A stretch of 64,000 bases of DNA from an uncultured Maribacter sp. (GCF_947496775.1 NZ_CANMDU010000002.1:248001-312000); one strand, 5' to 3'; positions 19,036 through 27,835 are shown, counted from the first letter of the stretch. The notes: generated by a model not told the origin, from the letters alone. A program made the numbers and translations.

Positions 19036-19700
19036 AAAAGTATATAGCAACACTAATATTGGTTTTGGCATCGTATGGACAGGCTTTCAGTCAGACTGAA
19101 GATGTAGATATGATAGTATTTATTAAAGAAGTACAGCAATGGAAGAAGACAGGGGAGAATATGAAGCTTATATGGTGGATTCCTACCATGTATTGGGAGG
19201 TAGCTTTAAAAGGAAATCCGAACGTAACGGAAGAAGCTAAGCAGGACATTATTCGTAGTGTAGAAAATTATACTATAATTGCCGCTTTAGATGGTAAAGT
19301 TGGTGCTTTAGGTTTTTCGTACAATGAATTAGAATCTATTAAAATAATTACAGATAAAAGTATGGTTTATAAGCCATTGAACCAAGAGGAGCTACCAGAT
19401 GAAACTAAAAATTTATTGAATATTCTAAAACCTACACTGAGCAATATTATTGGACAAATGGGCAAGAATATGGAATTTTACGTTTTCCCGGGGATTGATG
19501 AAAAAGGAAGTAAAATTTTGGACCCAACATCAAGCTCTAATTTTTCTGTTTTTTATAACGGAGAAAGCTTTAATTGGCGTTTGCCTTTGGGGTCTTTGGT
19601 TCCTAAAAAGAAATGTCCAACGGATAATGAGCTGTTAAGTGGTAGTTGGAAATTCTGCCCGTGGCATGGGGAAAAACTTTTGCTTGTAGAAAAAGAATAA
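19032..19700 (+). CDS. Exported hypothetical protein
   Basis: The 222-residue protein starts with a signal peptide (MKKYIATLILVLASYGQAFS, cut after S-Q is likely) and so is periplasmic or outer-membrane associated. Its body has no motif I recognise; a W-W-I-P-T-M-Y-W-E-V segment and a late C-P-T-x-N-E-L-L-S-G-S-W-K-F-C-P-W-H-G stretch with two spaced Cys are the notable features, the latter resembling a metal or disulfide site. It overlaps the flippase by four bases, so it is probably part of the same surface-glycan operon. No function is assigned. Confidence 0.6.
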   Translation: MKKYIATLILVLASYGQAFSQTEDVDMIVFIKEVQQWKKTGENMKLIWWIPTMYWEVALKGNPNVTEEAKQDIIRSVENYTIIAALDGKVGALGFSYNELESIKIITDKSMVYKPLNQEELPDETKNLLNILKPTLSNIIGQMGKNMEFYVFPGIDEKGSKILDPTSSSNFSVFYNGESFNWRLPLGSLVPKKKCPTDNELLSGSWKFCPWHGEKLLLVEKE

Positions 19701-19705
19701 GTATT

Positions 19706-20656
19706 GTGAAAACAAGGAGAGATTTTGTTAAACTTACCGCTTTAGGAGTTATGGGAACTATACCATTTAATGGTATATCTAATCCAATAATTAAAAATTC
19801 ATTGGAGTTACAAACCGATTTAGAAGTTTCTATTTTTTCCAAGCATTTACAATTCTTGGATTATGAATCTACAGGTACTGTAGCCGCGGAAATGGGTTTT
19901 TCGGGAGTTGATTTAACTGTTAGACCAAAAGGGCATGTAGAGCCAAATAATGTATTAACTACTTTGCCAAAAGCAATTACTGCAATTAAAAAAGGTGGCT
20001 CGTCTTGTACGATGATTACAACAACAGTAGAAAATGCATTAAGTTCTGTAGATGTTGACGTTATAAAAACAGCAGCAAATGAGGGGGTATCTTTTTATAG
20101 GAGTAATTGGTTTTCCTTTATGAAAGGGGTTTCAATGCAGGAGTCATTATCTTTATGCGCTGATAGTGTTAAGAAGTTAGGACTTGTTAATAAAGAATTT
20201 GGTATTGTAGGTTGTTATCAAAATCATTCGGGATTGCGAATAGGAGGTTCTTATTGGGAAGTAGAAAAAATTTTAGAAACTGTTGATGCAAACTATTTTG
20301 GAGTTCAATATGATATTCGCCATGCCACAGTAGAAGGTGGAGTTTCTTGGGAAAATGGTTTAAAACTTTTAAAATCTCATATTAAAACAATCGTATTAAA
20401 AGATTTTAAATGGGGAATGGTAAATGGTAGGTGGAAACTCATTAATGTTCCCATAGGGGAGGGAATGGTAGATTTTGACACTTATTTTAAGTTGCTAAAA
20501 CAATATGGATTAAAGCCACCAGTATCATTACATTTAGAGTATAACTTAGGTGGTGCAGAGAAAGGTAAACGCACTATTTCTGTAGATAAAAAAGTGGTTT
20601 ATGATGCAATGAAAAAAGATTTAAAGACAGTTAATGCTTTGTGGAAAAAAGCGTAG
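19706..20656 (+). CDS. Sugar phosphate isomerase/epimerase-like TIM barrel, Tat-type signal
   Basis: A GTG at 19706 is chosen as start: it lies 6 bases after the previous stop and begins KTRRDFVKLTALGVMG, a twin-arginine export signal. The 316-residue protein shows features of the xylose isomerase-like TIM-barrel group (GFSGVDLTVRPKGHVEPNNV, YQNHSG, VQYDIRHATVEGG, SLHLEYN). These enzymes bind a divalent metal through Glu/His/Asp residues, several of which are present. Exported members in Bacteroidota are often annotated as sugar phosphate isomerase/epimerase with unknown substrate. It ends in front of a terminator. Confidence 0.7.
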   Translation: MKTRRDFVKLTALGVMGTIPFNGISNPIIKNSLELQTDLEVSIFSKHLQFLDYESTGTVAAEMGFSGVDLTVRPKGHVEPNNVLTTLPKAITAIKKGGSSCTMITTTVENALSSVDVDVIKTAANEGVSFYRSNWFSFMKGVSMQESLSLCADSVKKLGLVNKEFGIVGCYQNHSGLRIGGSYWEVEKILETVDANYFGVQYDIRHATVEGGVSWENGLKLLKSHIKTIVLKDFKWGMVNGRWKLINVPIGEGMVDFDTYFKLLKQYGLKPPVSLHLEYNLGGAEKGKRTISVDKKVVYDAMKKDLKTVNALWKKA

Positions 20657-20664
20657 AAAGAGAA

Positions 20665-20698
20665 AAACCCCGTAGCAAATAAATCTGCTACAGGGTTT
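20665..20698 (+). terminator. Rho-independent terminator closing the envelope cluster
   Basis: AAACCC-C-GTAGCA and TGCTAC-A-GGGTTT form a 12-base stem around a short A/T loop at 20665-20698. It lies 8 bases after the stop of the isomerase-like gene and faces the converging Arg/Ser-rich gene. Confidence 0.7.
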
Positions 20699-20727
20699 AT
20701 AACTAACCAACCTAAAAACTATTTTTA

Positions 20728-21912
20728 TTATTGTCTTCTGCTACTTCTAGGAGAAGCAGACCTTGTGTTACTTCTTGAGCTTCTAGAAGGTGAACTTGCA
20801 ACTCTTCTTGAGCTTGAGCTTCTAGAAACAGTATTACGGTTTCTAGAAGGTGTTTTACTAATAGACCTCTTGTTGCTAGAACTTCTTGATGACATACTAG
20901 TGCTTCTAGAAGATCTTTGTATTGGTCTTTGTGTTACTTTCCTTGATGTACTATTACTTCTCTGAGCAACTGATCTTCCAGCTGTTCTACTTACAGGTTT
21001 TCTGTAAGTGCTAGTAGTACGTTTTACCGTAGTACTTCTAGGGGTTCTTGTAACTTCTCTTTTGGTAGAAGAAATTCTACCGGTATTACTTCTATTAGTT
21101 TTTGTATTCCCTCTTTGAACAGTACTTCTTCTAATGGTACTATTTCTGTTATAGGTACTTGCATTATTTCTCGTAGATCTAGATTTTGTGTTTCTATTAA
21201 CATTTCTATTGCTTCTTATTGCATTAGATCGTCTAGCAACTCTTTTATCATTTCTATAGATTTTAGATCTAGATGAACGAATTTTATTGTATCTGTGTAC
21301 ACGACCTAGTTTAGCATAACTTCTTCGAGTATTAAATCTATACGGATTATAGTAAGTATAGCGTGTTGGTCTATAGTACCTTCTATATGGTTTATTGAAA
21401 ACTAAACATAGATTAATAGATGGTCTTAAAAAGAACCTGTGAAATGGTCTATAAACATAATGTCTATTGTATCTATTAATATACCCAGTATGGTAATCAT
21501 AAAATCCGCGACGGTTATAATAAACGTACATTCCACCTACTCTAAAAACTCTTCCATTTCTATATCCAATATCTATATTACCAATATTAGATACTCTTCC
21601 ATAATAGTCATAATATATAGGAACATTTTCTACTTGAATTACAGCTCCGTAATCATCGTATTGAGCATATGGACTATAATCGTAACCAGAATTAAAAGTT
21701 ATATTGCTGTTAGGATTTCTTAATCTGTTGCTAATGTAAAAATCGAATTCGCCATCTGAAAATACGGAAAACGTAATGCCATTTTCAACAAAAATAAAAG
21801 AGTTATTGTTTAGATAAGCATTGCGTGTTGCAACCTTACCATCAGTGGTACTAGCGTGGATACTTAAAGTACCTAAAACAATCGCTGTAAAAAGGAGTAC
21901 TAATTTTCTCAT
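20728..21912 (-). CDS. Exported Arg/Ser/Thr-rich low-complexity protein
   Basis: The ATG at 21912 is used because it starts a signal peptide (MRKLVLLFTAIVLGTLSIHA); the product is 394 residues. The first part (about 20-150) is a folded domain rich in Tyr and Gly with repeats of a Y-x-x-Y-G-R-V type. From about residue 170 the sequence becomes a low-complexity stretch dominated by Arg, Ser, Thr and Asn with almost no hydrophobic residues, for example S-R-S-S-S-R-R. The predicted pI is very high. Ser-Arg pairs are coded as TCTAGA, which therefore recurs in the DNA. Function is unknown; a basic exported protein could bind DNA or acidic polysaccharides. Confidence 0.65.
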   Translation of the reverse strand: MRKLVLLFTAIVLGTLSIHASTTDGKVATRNAYLNNNSFIFVENGITFSVFSDGEFDFYISNRLRNPNSNITFNSGYDYSPYAQYDDYGAVIQVENVPIYYDYYGRVSNIGNIDIGYRNGRVFRVGGMYVYYNRRGFYDYHTGYINRYNRHYVYRPFHRFFLRPSINLCLVFNKPYRRYYRPTRYTYYNPYRFNTRRSYAKLGRVHRYNKIRSSRSKIYRNDKRVARRSNAIRSNRNVNRNTKSRSTRNNASTYNRNSTIRRSTVQRGNTKTNRSNTGRISSTKREVTRTPRSTTVKRTTSTYRKPVSRTAGRSVAQRSNSTSRKVTQRPIQRSSRSTSMSSRSSSNKRSISKTPSRNRNTVSRSSSSRRVASSPSRSSRSNTRSASPRSSRRQ

Positions 21913-21932
21913 GATATAAGGTTTAAATTTTA

Positions 21933-21950
21933 AATACAAATATTTGTATT
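21933..21950. promoter_or_regulatory. Perfect 18-base palindrome upstream of the Arg/Ser-rich gene
   Basis: AATACAAAT followed by ATTTGTATT forms an uninterrupted 18-base dyad 21 bases ahead of the start codon of the minus-strand gene. It could be an operator or a promoter element; A/T richness of the region means that chance cannot be excluded. No other copy was noticed in this window. Confidence 0.35.
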
Positions 21951-22095
21951 CCCTTAGTACATACCAAACAGCGTGCCAAAAAACACGAACACCTCTTATA
22001 TTACTGTTTTAAAGCGCTTTACGATATTTTGATTTAGTGTTGAAGCGAGTGTTACGTATTCCCAAATACAATTGGATGAATTTAAAAACACATTA

Positions 22096-24876
22096 TCATC
22101 CTAATTTTTCTTTTAAATAAGGAGCGGTAACAGAAGTCTTATTCTTTGAAACCACTTCAGGGGTACCTTGAGAAATTAACTGACCACCATTGTCACCACC
22201 TTCTAATCCTAAATCAATAATATAATCGGCACATTTTATAAGTTCAATATTGTGTTCAATAACAACAATAGAATGTCCTTTTTCTATAAGAGCGGTAAAA
22301 GACTTTAAAAGTTTTTTAATATCATGAAAGTGTAAACCTGTAGTTGGTTCATCAAAAATAAATAAGGCTTTGTCTTTTGTTTTTCCTTTGACAAGAAAAG
22401 AAGCTAGTTTAATACGTTGTGCTTCTCCACCAGAAAGAGTAGAAGAGGATTGTCCTAAAGTAACATAACCCAAGCCTACATCCTGTAATGGTTGCAATTT
22501 AGTTACTATTTTGGTTTGCTCGTTTTGTTTAAAAAAGGCAATTGCATTATCTATTGTCATGGTTAAGACATCATCAATACTTGCATTTTCAAACTTTACC
22601 TCTAGAACTTCTTTCTTAAAACGTTTACCATTACAGGCATCGCACTCTAAGTGTACATCTGCCATAAACTGCATTTCTACGGTTATTTCTCCATCACCTT
22701 TACATTTTTCGCAACGACCACCATCTACATTAAAAGAAAAATGTTTTGCTTGGTACCCTCTTATTTTACTTAATTTTTGTCCGGCAAATAGGCTTCGAAT
22801 ATCATCATAAGCTTTTATATAAGTTACTGGGTTAGATCGCGATGATCGTCCAATAGGGTTCTGGTCCACAAATTCTACATGCTTTATATCCTTGTATTTT
22901 CCTTCAACAGAAGTAAATTGCCCAGCTTTTTCACCATATCCGCCAACTTCTTTTAAAAGTATTGGATATAGCAATTTTTTAACTAAAGTGCTTTTTCCAC
23001 TTCCAGAAACTCCAGTAACCACGGTTAATACATTTAAAGGAAAGAGAGCATCTATATTTTTAAGATTATTTTCTCTGGCTCCTTTAATTTCAATGAAATT
23101 TGAAAAAGTCCTTCTTTTTTTAGGCGTCTCAATAGTCATGGAGCCATTTAGATAACTAGCGGTTAATGAATCGCTTTGTAATACTTCTTTTAGAGTGCCG
23201 TTGGCCACAACTTCTCCACCATGTGTGCCCGCTTTGGGGCCAATATCTATTACTTGATCTGCAGCTTTCATAATATCTTCATCATGTTCTACTACAATGA
23301 CTGTATTTCCTAAATCTCTTAAAGATTTTAATACAACGATTAAGTTTTCGGTGTCTTTGGGATGTAAGCCAATACTAGGTTCATCTAATATATACATAGA
23401 TCCAACTAAACTACTACCTAAAGAGGTTGCTAAATTTATACGTTGGCTTTCACCCCCAGAAAGAGTGTTCGATTTTCTATTTAAGGTTAAATAGCTAAGC
23501 CCTACGTTATTTAAAAATTCTAGCCTAGTGTTTATTTCTTGTAACAATCTATAAGCTACTTTAGCGTCGTGCTCATTTAAAGTTAAGTCATTAAAAAATG
23601 GAATTAATTTTTTAATAGATAAATTAACTAAATCTGTAATAGAAGTATCGCCAACTTTTACATGATTAGTTTCTTCTCTTAGTCTTCTACCTTTACAGCT
23701 GGAACATTTTGTTTTTCCTCGGTAACGAGAAAGCATAACTCTATTCTGTATTTTATAACTTTTCTCTTCTAGCATACCGAAAAAGTCATATAGGCCAGTA
23801 AAGTAAGAGTTTCCGTCCCAAACTAATTGTTTTTGCTCTTCCGTTAGTTGAAACCAAGGCTTGTGTATGGGAAAGTCAAATTTATAAGCAGAGTTTACCA
23901 ACTCATCTCTATAAGCGCTCATACTTTCTCCTCTCCAGGCAAATATGGCGTTCTCGTATACGGATAGAGCAGTGTTAGGTATAACTAAATCTTGGTCAAT
24001 ACCTATAACATCTCCGTAACCTTCACATTTTGGACAGGCACCATAAGGGTTGTTAAAACTGAATAGATGTACATTTGGTTCTAAAAATTGTATTCCATCC
24101 AATTCAAACTTATTACTAAACGGAGTTTCATTTTTAGTCTCTAGGTCCTCAACAATACAATTTCCTTTTCCCTCGAAAAAGGCGGTATCTACAGCATTGG
24201 CGAGTCGATTGTAAAAATCTTCGTCATCTTTTGTTATAATACGATCAATAACTAGATCAAATTCTTTACCAATATTTTCCGGAGCTTGATCTATTCGTAA
24301 AACTTTTCCATTATATTTTATTCTGGCGTAGCCTTGTTTTGAAAAAAGCTCTAAAGATTTTAAAGAGTCTCGGTCTTCGGCAATCGAAATAGGTGCTAGT
24401 AATAGTAATTTTGAATTCTCTTTATAAGTTTTAATATGATTTACAACATCTGTAACGGTATGTTTTTTTACTTGCTTACCAGAAACAGGAGAATAGGTTT
24501 TTCCTATACGAGCAAATAAAAGTTTTAAGTAATCATATATTTCAGTAGTGGTTCCAACAGTGGATCTTGGGTTGGTAGAGTTCACTTTTTGCTCAATAGC
24601 AATTGCAGGAGCAATACCTTTTATATAATCTACCTTAGGCTTGTTAAGTTTTCCAAGAAATTGCCTAGCATAAGAAGATAAGCTTTCTACATATCTTCTT
24701 TGACCTTCCGCATATAAGGTGTCAAAAGCTAAACTAGATTTTCCCGAACCAGATAAACCAGTAACTACTACGAGCTTATTTCTTGGTATTACAACATCTA
24801 TATTTTTTAAATTATGCAGTTTTGCACCTTTAATTATAATATTTTCTTTCGGGTTAACTTCTAGTAGTACAGACAT
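22096..24876 (-). CDS. uvrA: Excinuclease ABC subunit A
   Basis: The 926-residue protein is the damage-sensing ATPase of nucleotide excision repair. Translation begins at ATG 24876, giving [20 protein letters not shown]. The first ATP site ([15 protein letters not shown]), the signature LSGGESQRI and DEPSIGLHP, and the second set ([29 protein letters not shown]) are all present. The second zinc finger is intact (C-E-K-C ... C-D-A-C). In the first, only one CxxC (C-P-K-C after FSFNNPYGA) is seen, and the paired upstream CxxC is replaced by non-Cys residues. It works with UvrB and UvrC, which are not in the window. The divergent sigma factor gene lies 247 bases away. Confidence 0.95.
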   Translation of the reverse strand: MSVLLEVNPKENIIIKGAKLHNLKNIDVVIPRNKLVVVTGLSGSGKSSLAFDTLYAEGQRRYVESLSSYARQFLGKLNKPKVDYIKGIAPAIAIEQKVNSTNPRSTVGTTTEIYDYLKLLFARIGKTYSPVSGKQVKKHTVTDVVNHIKTYKENSKLLLLAPISIAEDRDSLKSLELFSKQGYARIKYNGKVLRIDQAPENIGKEFDLVIDRIITKDDEDFYNRLANAVDTAFFEGKGNCIVEDLETKNETPFSNKFELDGIQFLEPNVHLFSFNNPYGACPKCEGYGDVIGIDQDLVIPNTALSVYENAIFAWRGESMSAYRDELVNSAYKFDFPIHKPWFQLTEEQKQLVWDGNSYFTGLYDFFGMLEEKSYKIQNRVMLSRYRGKTKCSSCKGRRLREETNHVKVGDTSITDLVNLSIKKLIPFFNDLTLNEHDAKVAYRLLQEINTRLEFLNNVGLSYLTLNRKSNTLSGGESQRINLATSLGSSLVGSMYILDEPSIGLHPKDTENLIVVLKSLRDLGNTVIVVEHDEDIMKAADQVIDIGPKAGTHGGEVVANGTLKEVLQSDSLTASYLNGSMTIETPKKRRTFSNFIEIKGARENNLKNIDALFPLNVLTVVTGVSGSGKSTLVKKLLYPILLKEVGGYGEKAGQFTSVEGKYKDIKHVEFVDQNPIGRSSRSNPVTYIKAYDDIRSLFAGQKLSKIRGYQAKHFSFNVDGGRCEKCKGDGEITVEMQFMADVHLECDACNGKRFKKEVLEVKFENASIDDVLTMTIDNAIAFFKQNEQTKIVTKLQPLQDVGLGYVTLGQSSSTLSGGEAQRIKLASFLVKGKTKDKALFIFDEPTTGLHFHDIKKLLKSFTALIEKGHSIVVIEHNIELIKCADYIIDLGLEGGDNGGQLISQGTPEVVSKNKTSVTAPYLKEKLG

Positions 24877-24970
24877 GATATTGTTTAGAAAAACAAAGAT
24901 ACAATATGCCTTTAATTTATGTGCAAAGTATTTAATACGGAGCTTAAAAGTTAAAAAAAATGTAAACTCA

Positions 24971-25003
24971 TTTGTTAATAACATTTAATTTTGCCTATAT
25001 TTG
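24971..25003 (+). promoter_or_regulatory. Promoter of the first sigma factor gene
   Basis: TTTG at 24971-24974 and TATATTTG at 24996-25003 with a 21-base spacer match the Bacteroidota consensus. A leader of about 115 bases follows, holding a 7-base-stem hairpin CCTTTTC-ATAA-GAAAAGG at 25074-25091 before the ATG at 25124. Confidence 0.6.
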
Positions 25004-25123
25004 ATAAACACTAAACGTTAATAAGCCTATAGAAACATATTTACTTTTTTAAGTTAAGATAGTACCCACAAGACCTTTTCATAAGAAAAGGCCCTCAATT
25101 TTAACCCTAAAAAGTAAACAACT

Positions 25124-25705
25124 ATGGCACTACAAATTGACGATGCAGTACTGGTAAAACAGTATATAAATGGAGATGAAAGAGCGTTAGCATCTCTTAT
25201 AGATAAACACAACAAACGTATTAACGGTTTTATATATTCTAAAGTTGGTGATCGCGAAGTAACCGAAGATATTTTTCAGGATACTTTTATGAAAGTTATT
25301 AGAACTCTAAAAAGAGGAGCATATAATGAAGAAGGTAAATTTTTGCCCTGGGTAATGCGTATTGCTCATAATCTTATAATTGACCACTTTAGAAAAACGA
25401 ATAGAATGCCGAAATTTGACGGATCGGATACTTTTAGCATTTTTTCTATAATTGGAGATGAAAGATTAAATATAGAAAAGCAATTAATAAAAGAGCAAAT
25501 AGATACAGATTTGTCCTTGTTAATAAAAGAGCTTCCCAAAGATCAACAAGAAGTTTTAGAAATGCGTATATATAAGGATATGAGTTTTAAAGAAATATCT
25601 GATAATACGGGTGTAAGTATTAATACAGCACTGGGGAGAATGCGTTATGCATTAATTAACCTTAGAAAGATTATTGAAGAGTATAATATAGTTTTAACGA
25701 TTTAA
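25124..25705 (+). CDS. ECF-type RNA polymerase sigma factor, copy 1
   Basis: The 193-residue protein holds sigma region 2 (about 25-95, with EDIFQDTFMKVIRTLKRG and the -10-binding stretch GKFLPWVMRIAHNLIIDHFRK) and region 4 (about 130-185, with MSFKEISDNTGVSINTALGR, a helix-turn-helix). Regions 1 and 3 are missing, as in group 4 sigma factors. The gene is followed 75 bases later by a 47-residue microprotein gene (25781-25924), and no membrane or zinc anti-sigma gene is adjacent. A second copy at 26307 is about 74% identical over all 193 residues (143 by hand count) without gaps. Confidence 0.85.
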   Translation: MALQIDDAVLVKQYINGDERALASLIDKHNKRINGFIYSKVGDREVTEDIFQDTFMKVIRTLKRGAYNEEGKFLPWVMRIAHNLIIDHFRKTNRMPKFDGSDTFSIFSIIGDERLNIEKQLIKEQIDTDLSLLIKELPKDQQEVLEMRIYKDMSFKEISDNTGVSINTALGRMRYALINLRKIIEEYNIVLTI

Positions 25706-25780
25706 TTGGTAAAAGGTCGACTAGTTTTATTACATTGTGCATTGATGGCGTTATCCATATGAAACAACATCAAAGGTACT

Positions 25781-25924
25781 ATGGAGAAAATTTACACTAA
25801 GAGTCAAAAAGAATGTGAGCTTGTTAAAGCGCAACCAGAAACAATTCAATTTTTATTGAATTTCTCTAAATCGTTAAAAATTACAGAAGCTAAAGGAATA
25901 AAATTCGAGAGTAATTTAAACTAA
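25781..25924 (+). CDS. 47-residue conserved microprotein, copy 1
   Basis: This short gene encodes M-E-K-I-Y-T-K-S-Q-K and ends in ...K-F-E-S-N-L-N. It aligns without gaps, 21 of 47 residues identical, with the product of the 47-codon gene after the second sigma factor, sharing MEKIY, QK, VKA, ETI-x-FL and KF...LN. The identity at protein level in two separate copies indicates real coding. It is soluble, amphipathic in the centre, and has no membrane segment or zinc motif. The pairing suggests a regulator or partner of the sigma factor, but no function is known. A shared GCGTTATCC lies 24 bases upstream of the ATG. Confidence 0.6.
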   Translation: MEKIYTKSQKECELVKAQPETIQFLLNFSKSLKITEAKGIKFESNLN

Positions 25925-25945
25925 GCTTTTCGCTACATAATATAT

Positions 25946-25978
25946 AACCCTTAAGATATATGTCTTAAGGGTTTTTTT
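25946..25978 (+). terminator. Rho-independent terminator of sigma cassette 1
   Basis: AACCCTTAAGA (25946-25956) pairs with TCTTAAGGGTT (25963-25973), followed by a T run. It sits 22 bases after the microprotein stop, so sigma and microprotein genes share one transcript. Confidence 0.88.
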
Positions 25979-26306
25979 ATACGCCGAAATTAAAAACAAT
26001 CTGTAATGTGTAAATAAAAGGGTGTGCAATTTTTAATTGTAAGAGCAGATTATTCTATAGAACAACGATTTACATGTATAATGTTATTTGTTTTTGCAAC
26101 TAGATTAATACTTCAATATTGTACAAAAAATAGAAAACCCTTGTTTCACATCAAAAAGTAGGGGTTTTACAACATACTTTTTACCACGGCCCATGTTTTA
26201 TATAGTTTTAGACCATAATTAAGAAATCACTTAGATTTTTTAGTAACCATTAAATACAAACCATTAACTAAGAAAAGCCCCCTGATCTTAAAAACAAAAA
26301 ATTAAT
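25979..26306. other. Intergenic region between the two sigma cassettes
   Basis: This 328-base stretch has no open frame I would call a gene. It holds AAAACCC (26134-26140) facing GGGGTTTT (26161-26168), a weak terminator-like hairpin. Near its right end, AAGAAAAGCCCCCT precedes the ATG at 26307 by about 25 bases; AAGAAAAGGCCCT stands about 30 bases ahead of the first sigma gene. No clear TTTG/TAnnTTTG promoter pair was found. Confidence 0.6.
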
Positions 26307-26888
26307 ATGTCAGTACAAATTGAAGATTCAGAATTAGTAAGAGATTATATTAGCGGTGATGAAAAAGCACTAGAAGTATTAATCAACAGACACAATCAAC
26401 GTATTACTAGTTTTATTTATTCTAAAGTATTAGATAGAGATATTACTGAAGATATTTTTCAGGACACCTTTATTAAAGTAATTAAAACCTTAAAAAAGGG
26501 TACTTATAGCGAAGAGGGTAAATTTTTGCCATGGGTTATGCGTATTTCTCATAACTTAATAATTGATCACTTCAGAAAAAACAAAAGAATGCCAATGTTT
26601 GAAGGGAGTGATGATTTTAATATCTTTTCTGTTATAGGGGATGACAAGTTAAATGCCGAAAAACAAATTATTAAGGATCAAATTAATTCTGATTTAAGAA
26701 TTTTAGTAGAAGAATTACCAGATGATCAAAAAGAAGTTTTATTAATGCGTATTTATAAAGATATGAGCTTTAAGGAAATTTCGGAAAACACCGGAGTAAG
26801 TATAAACACTGCTTTAGGAAGAATGCGTTATGCTTTAATTAACCTTAGAAAAATAATCGAGAAAAATAATATAGTACTTACTGCATAA
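26307..26888 (+). CDS. ECF-type RNA polymerase sigma factor, copy 2
   Basis: This second 193-residue sigma factor has the same start (M-x-x-Q-I), the same region 2 and 4 signatures (EDIFQDTFIKVIKTLKKG, GVSINTALGRMRYALINLRK) and the same length as copy 1. Differences lie mostly outside the DNA-binding helices: the recognition helix of region 4 is identical, so the two probably recognise the same or very similar promoters, while surface residues that contact partners have diverged. It is followed by its own 47-residue microprotein gene. The divergence argues for an old duplication and not an assembly artefact. Confidence 0.85.
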   Translation: MSVQIEDSELVRDYISGDEKALEVLINRHNQRITSFIYSKVLDRDITEDIFQDTFIKVIKTLKKGTYSEEGKFLPWVMRISHNLIIDHFRKNKRMPMFEGSDDFNIFSVIGDDKLNAEKQIIKDQINSDLRILVEELPDDQKEVLLMRIYKDMSFKEISENTGVSINTALGRMRYALINLRKIIEKNNIVLTA

Positions 26889-26957
26889 GATTTGTAAAAG
26901 TAGATAAACAATATTTCTAATTTAGTAGCGTTATCCCTGTATAACAATATTAGAAAT

Positions 26958-27101
26958 ATGGAAAAAATTTACTTTGAGTACCAAAAAAAATTCAGTCCGG
27001 TAAAGGCAAGTACAGAAACTATAGAATTTCTAATAAGTTATTCTAGAGCACTTTATACGGTAAAGCATGATGATTTAAAGTTTAATGTCATCTTAAATTA
27101 A
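26958..27101 (+). CDS. 47-residue conserved microprotein, copy 2
   Basis: The product begins M-E-K-I-Y-F-E-Y-Q-K and ends L-K-F-N-V-I-L-N; it is exactly as long as its homologue after sigma copy 1. The conserved residues fall in three blocks (1-10, 15-25, 41-47). The gene begins 69 bases after the sigma stop codon with the motif GCGTTATCC 21 bases upstream of its ATG, as in copy 1. Only 5 bases separate its stop from the terminator shared with nth. No function is known. Confidence 0.6.
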   Translation: MEKIYFEYQKKFSPVKASTETIEFLISYSRALYTVKHDDLKFNVILN

Positions 27102-27106
27102 AATAT

Positions 27107-27132
27107 AAAGCCCGTTATTTACGGGCTTTTTT
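27107..27132. terminator. Bidirectional terminator between sigma cassette 2 and nth
   Basis: AAAGCCCGT (27107-27115) and ACGGGCTTT (27121-27129) form a 9-base stem with a 5-base loop and T runs on both strands. The right arm also codes the last residues of nth on the minus strand. Confidence 0.8.
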
Positions 27133-27780
27133 GGTTTTAGAATACTCGTTTAGTACTGTTTTTCTTCCAATAGTTTTAGTAATTATATCTTTTTCTAAAT
27201 TCCATCCTCTTGCTGGGCTATATTCCCGGCCATACCAAATAATTTGTAGATGTAAATCGTTCCATAGTTCTTTAGGGAATAGTCTTTTGGCATCTTTTTC
27301 TGTTTGCACTACATTTTTTCCGTTAGTTAATCCCCAACGATACATAAGTCTGTGAATGTGAGTGTCTACAGGAAAAGCAGGAATTCCGAAAGCTTGGGAA
27401 ACAACAACACTAGCCGTTTTGTGGCCAACTGCAGGGAAAGTTTCTAGGACTACCATTTCTTGTGGTACAATTCCGTTATGGTTTTCTACCAACATTTTAG
27501 AAAGACCAAAAATTCCTTTTGCTTTCATGGGGGAGAGGCCGACAGGTTTTATAATTTCTCTAATTTCCTCTATGGATAGTTTTATCATATCATAAGGATT
27601 ATCAGCTCTTTTAAAAAGTAGAGGTGTTATTTGGTTTACTCGTACATCTGTACTTTGAGCAGACATGAGTACTGCAATTAATAATGTATATGGATCTTTG
27701 TGATCTAATGGTATAGGAATAGTGGGGTATAATTCTTTTAATGTATTAATTACAAATGGAACCTTTTCCTTAATTGTCAT
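27115..27780 (-). CDS. nth: Endonuclease III (DNA glycosylase/AP lyase) without Fe-S cluster cysteines
   Basis: The 221-residue enzyme removes oxidised pyrimidines and nicks at AP sites. The ATG at 27780 gives MTIKEKVPFVINTLKELYPT; an ATG-like start 7 codons earlier is less typical. The helix-hairpin-helix catalytic site is present: Lys121 in F-P-A-V-G-H-K-T-A and Asp139 in FPVDTHIHR. E. coli Nth binds a [4Fe-4S] cluster by four Cys in the C-terminal loop (C-x6-C-x2-C-x5-C). Here the matching region WYGREYSPARGWNLEKDI has no Cys, so the cluster must be absent. The active residues suggest an active enzyme. Confidence 0.9.
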   Translation of the reverse strand: MTIKEKVPFVINTLKELYPTIPIPLDHKDPYTLLIAVLMSAQSTDVRVNQITPLLFKRADNPYDMIKLSIEEIREIIKPVGLSPMKAKGIFGLSKMLVENHNGIVPQEMVVLETFPAVGHKTASVVVSQAFGIPAFPVDTHIHRLMYRWGLTNGKNVVQTEKDAKRLFPKELWNDLHLQIIWYGREYSPARGWNLEKDIITKTIGRKTVLNEYSKTKKARK

Positions 27781-27835
27781 AATTGGTTTATTTTTATGCA
27801 AATATCTATGGAGATAAAACTAATTAAAATTGTGT

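Noticed and set aside
21439-21723. 94-codon plus-strand frame opposite the Arg/Ser-rich gene
   Set aside because: Its Ile/Ser/Val-rich translation is the complement of the low-complexity coding strand and has no own signal.
22511-23494. Open frames on the plus strand opposite uvrA
   Set aside because: They are antisense shadows of a conserved gene with full motifs; no family pattern is seen in their translations.
25124-26888. Sigma duplication as assembly or sequencing artefact
   Set aside because: The copies differ at about a quarter of residues and have different flanks and intergenic sequence.
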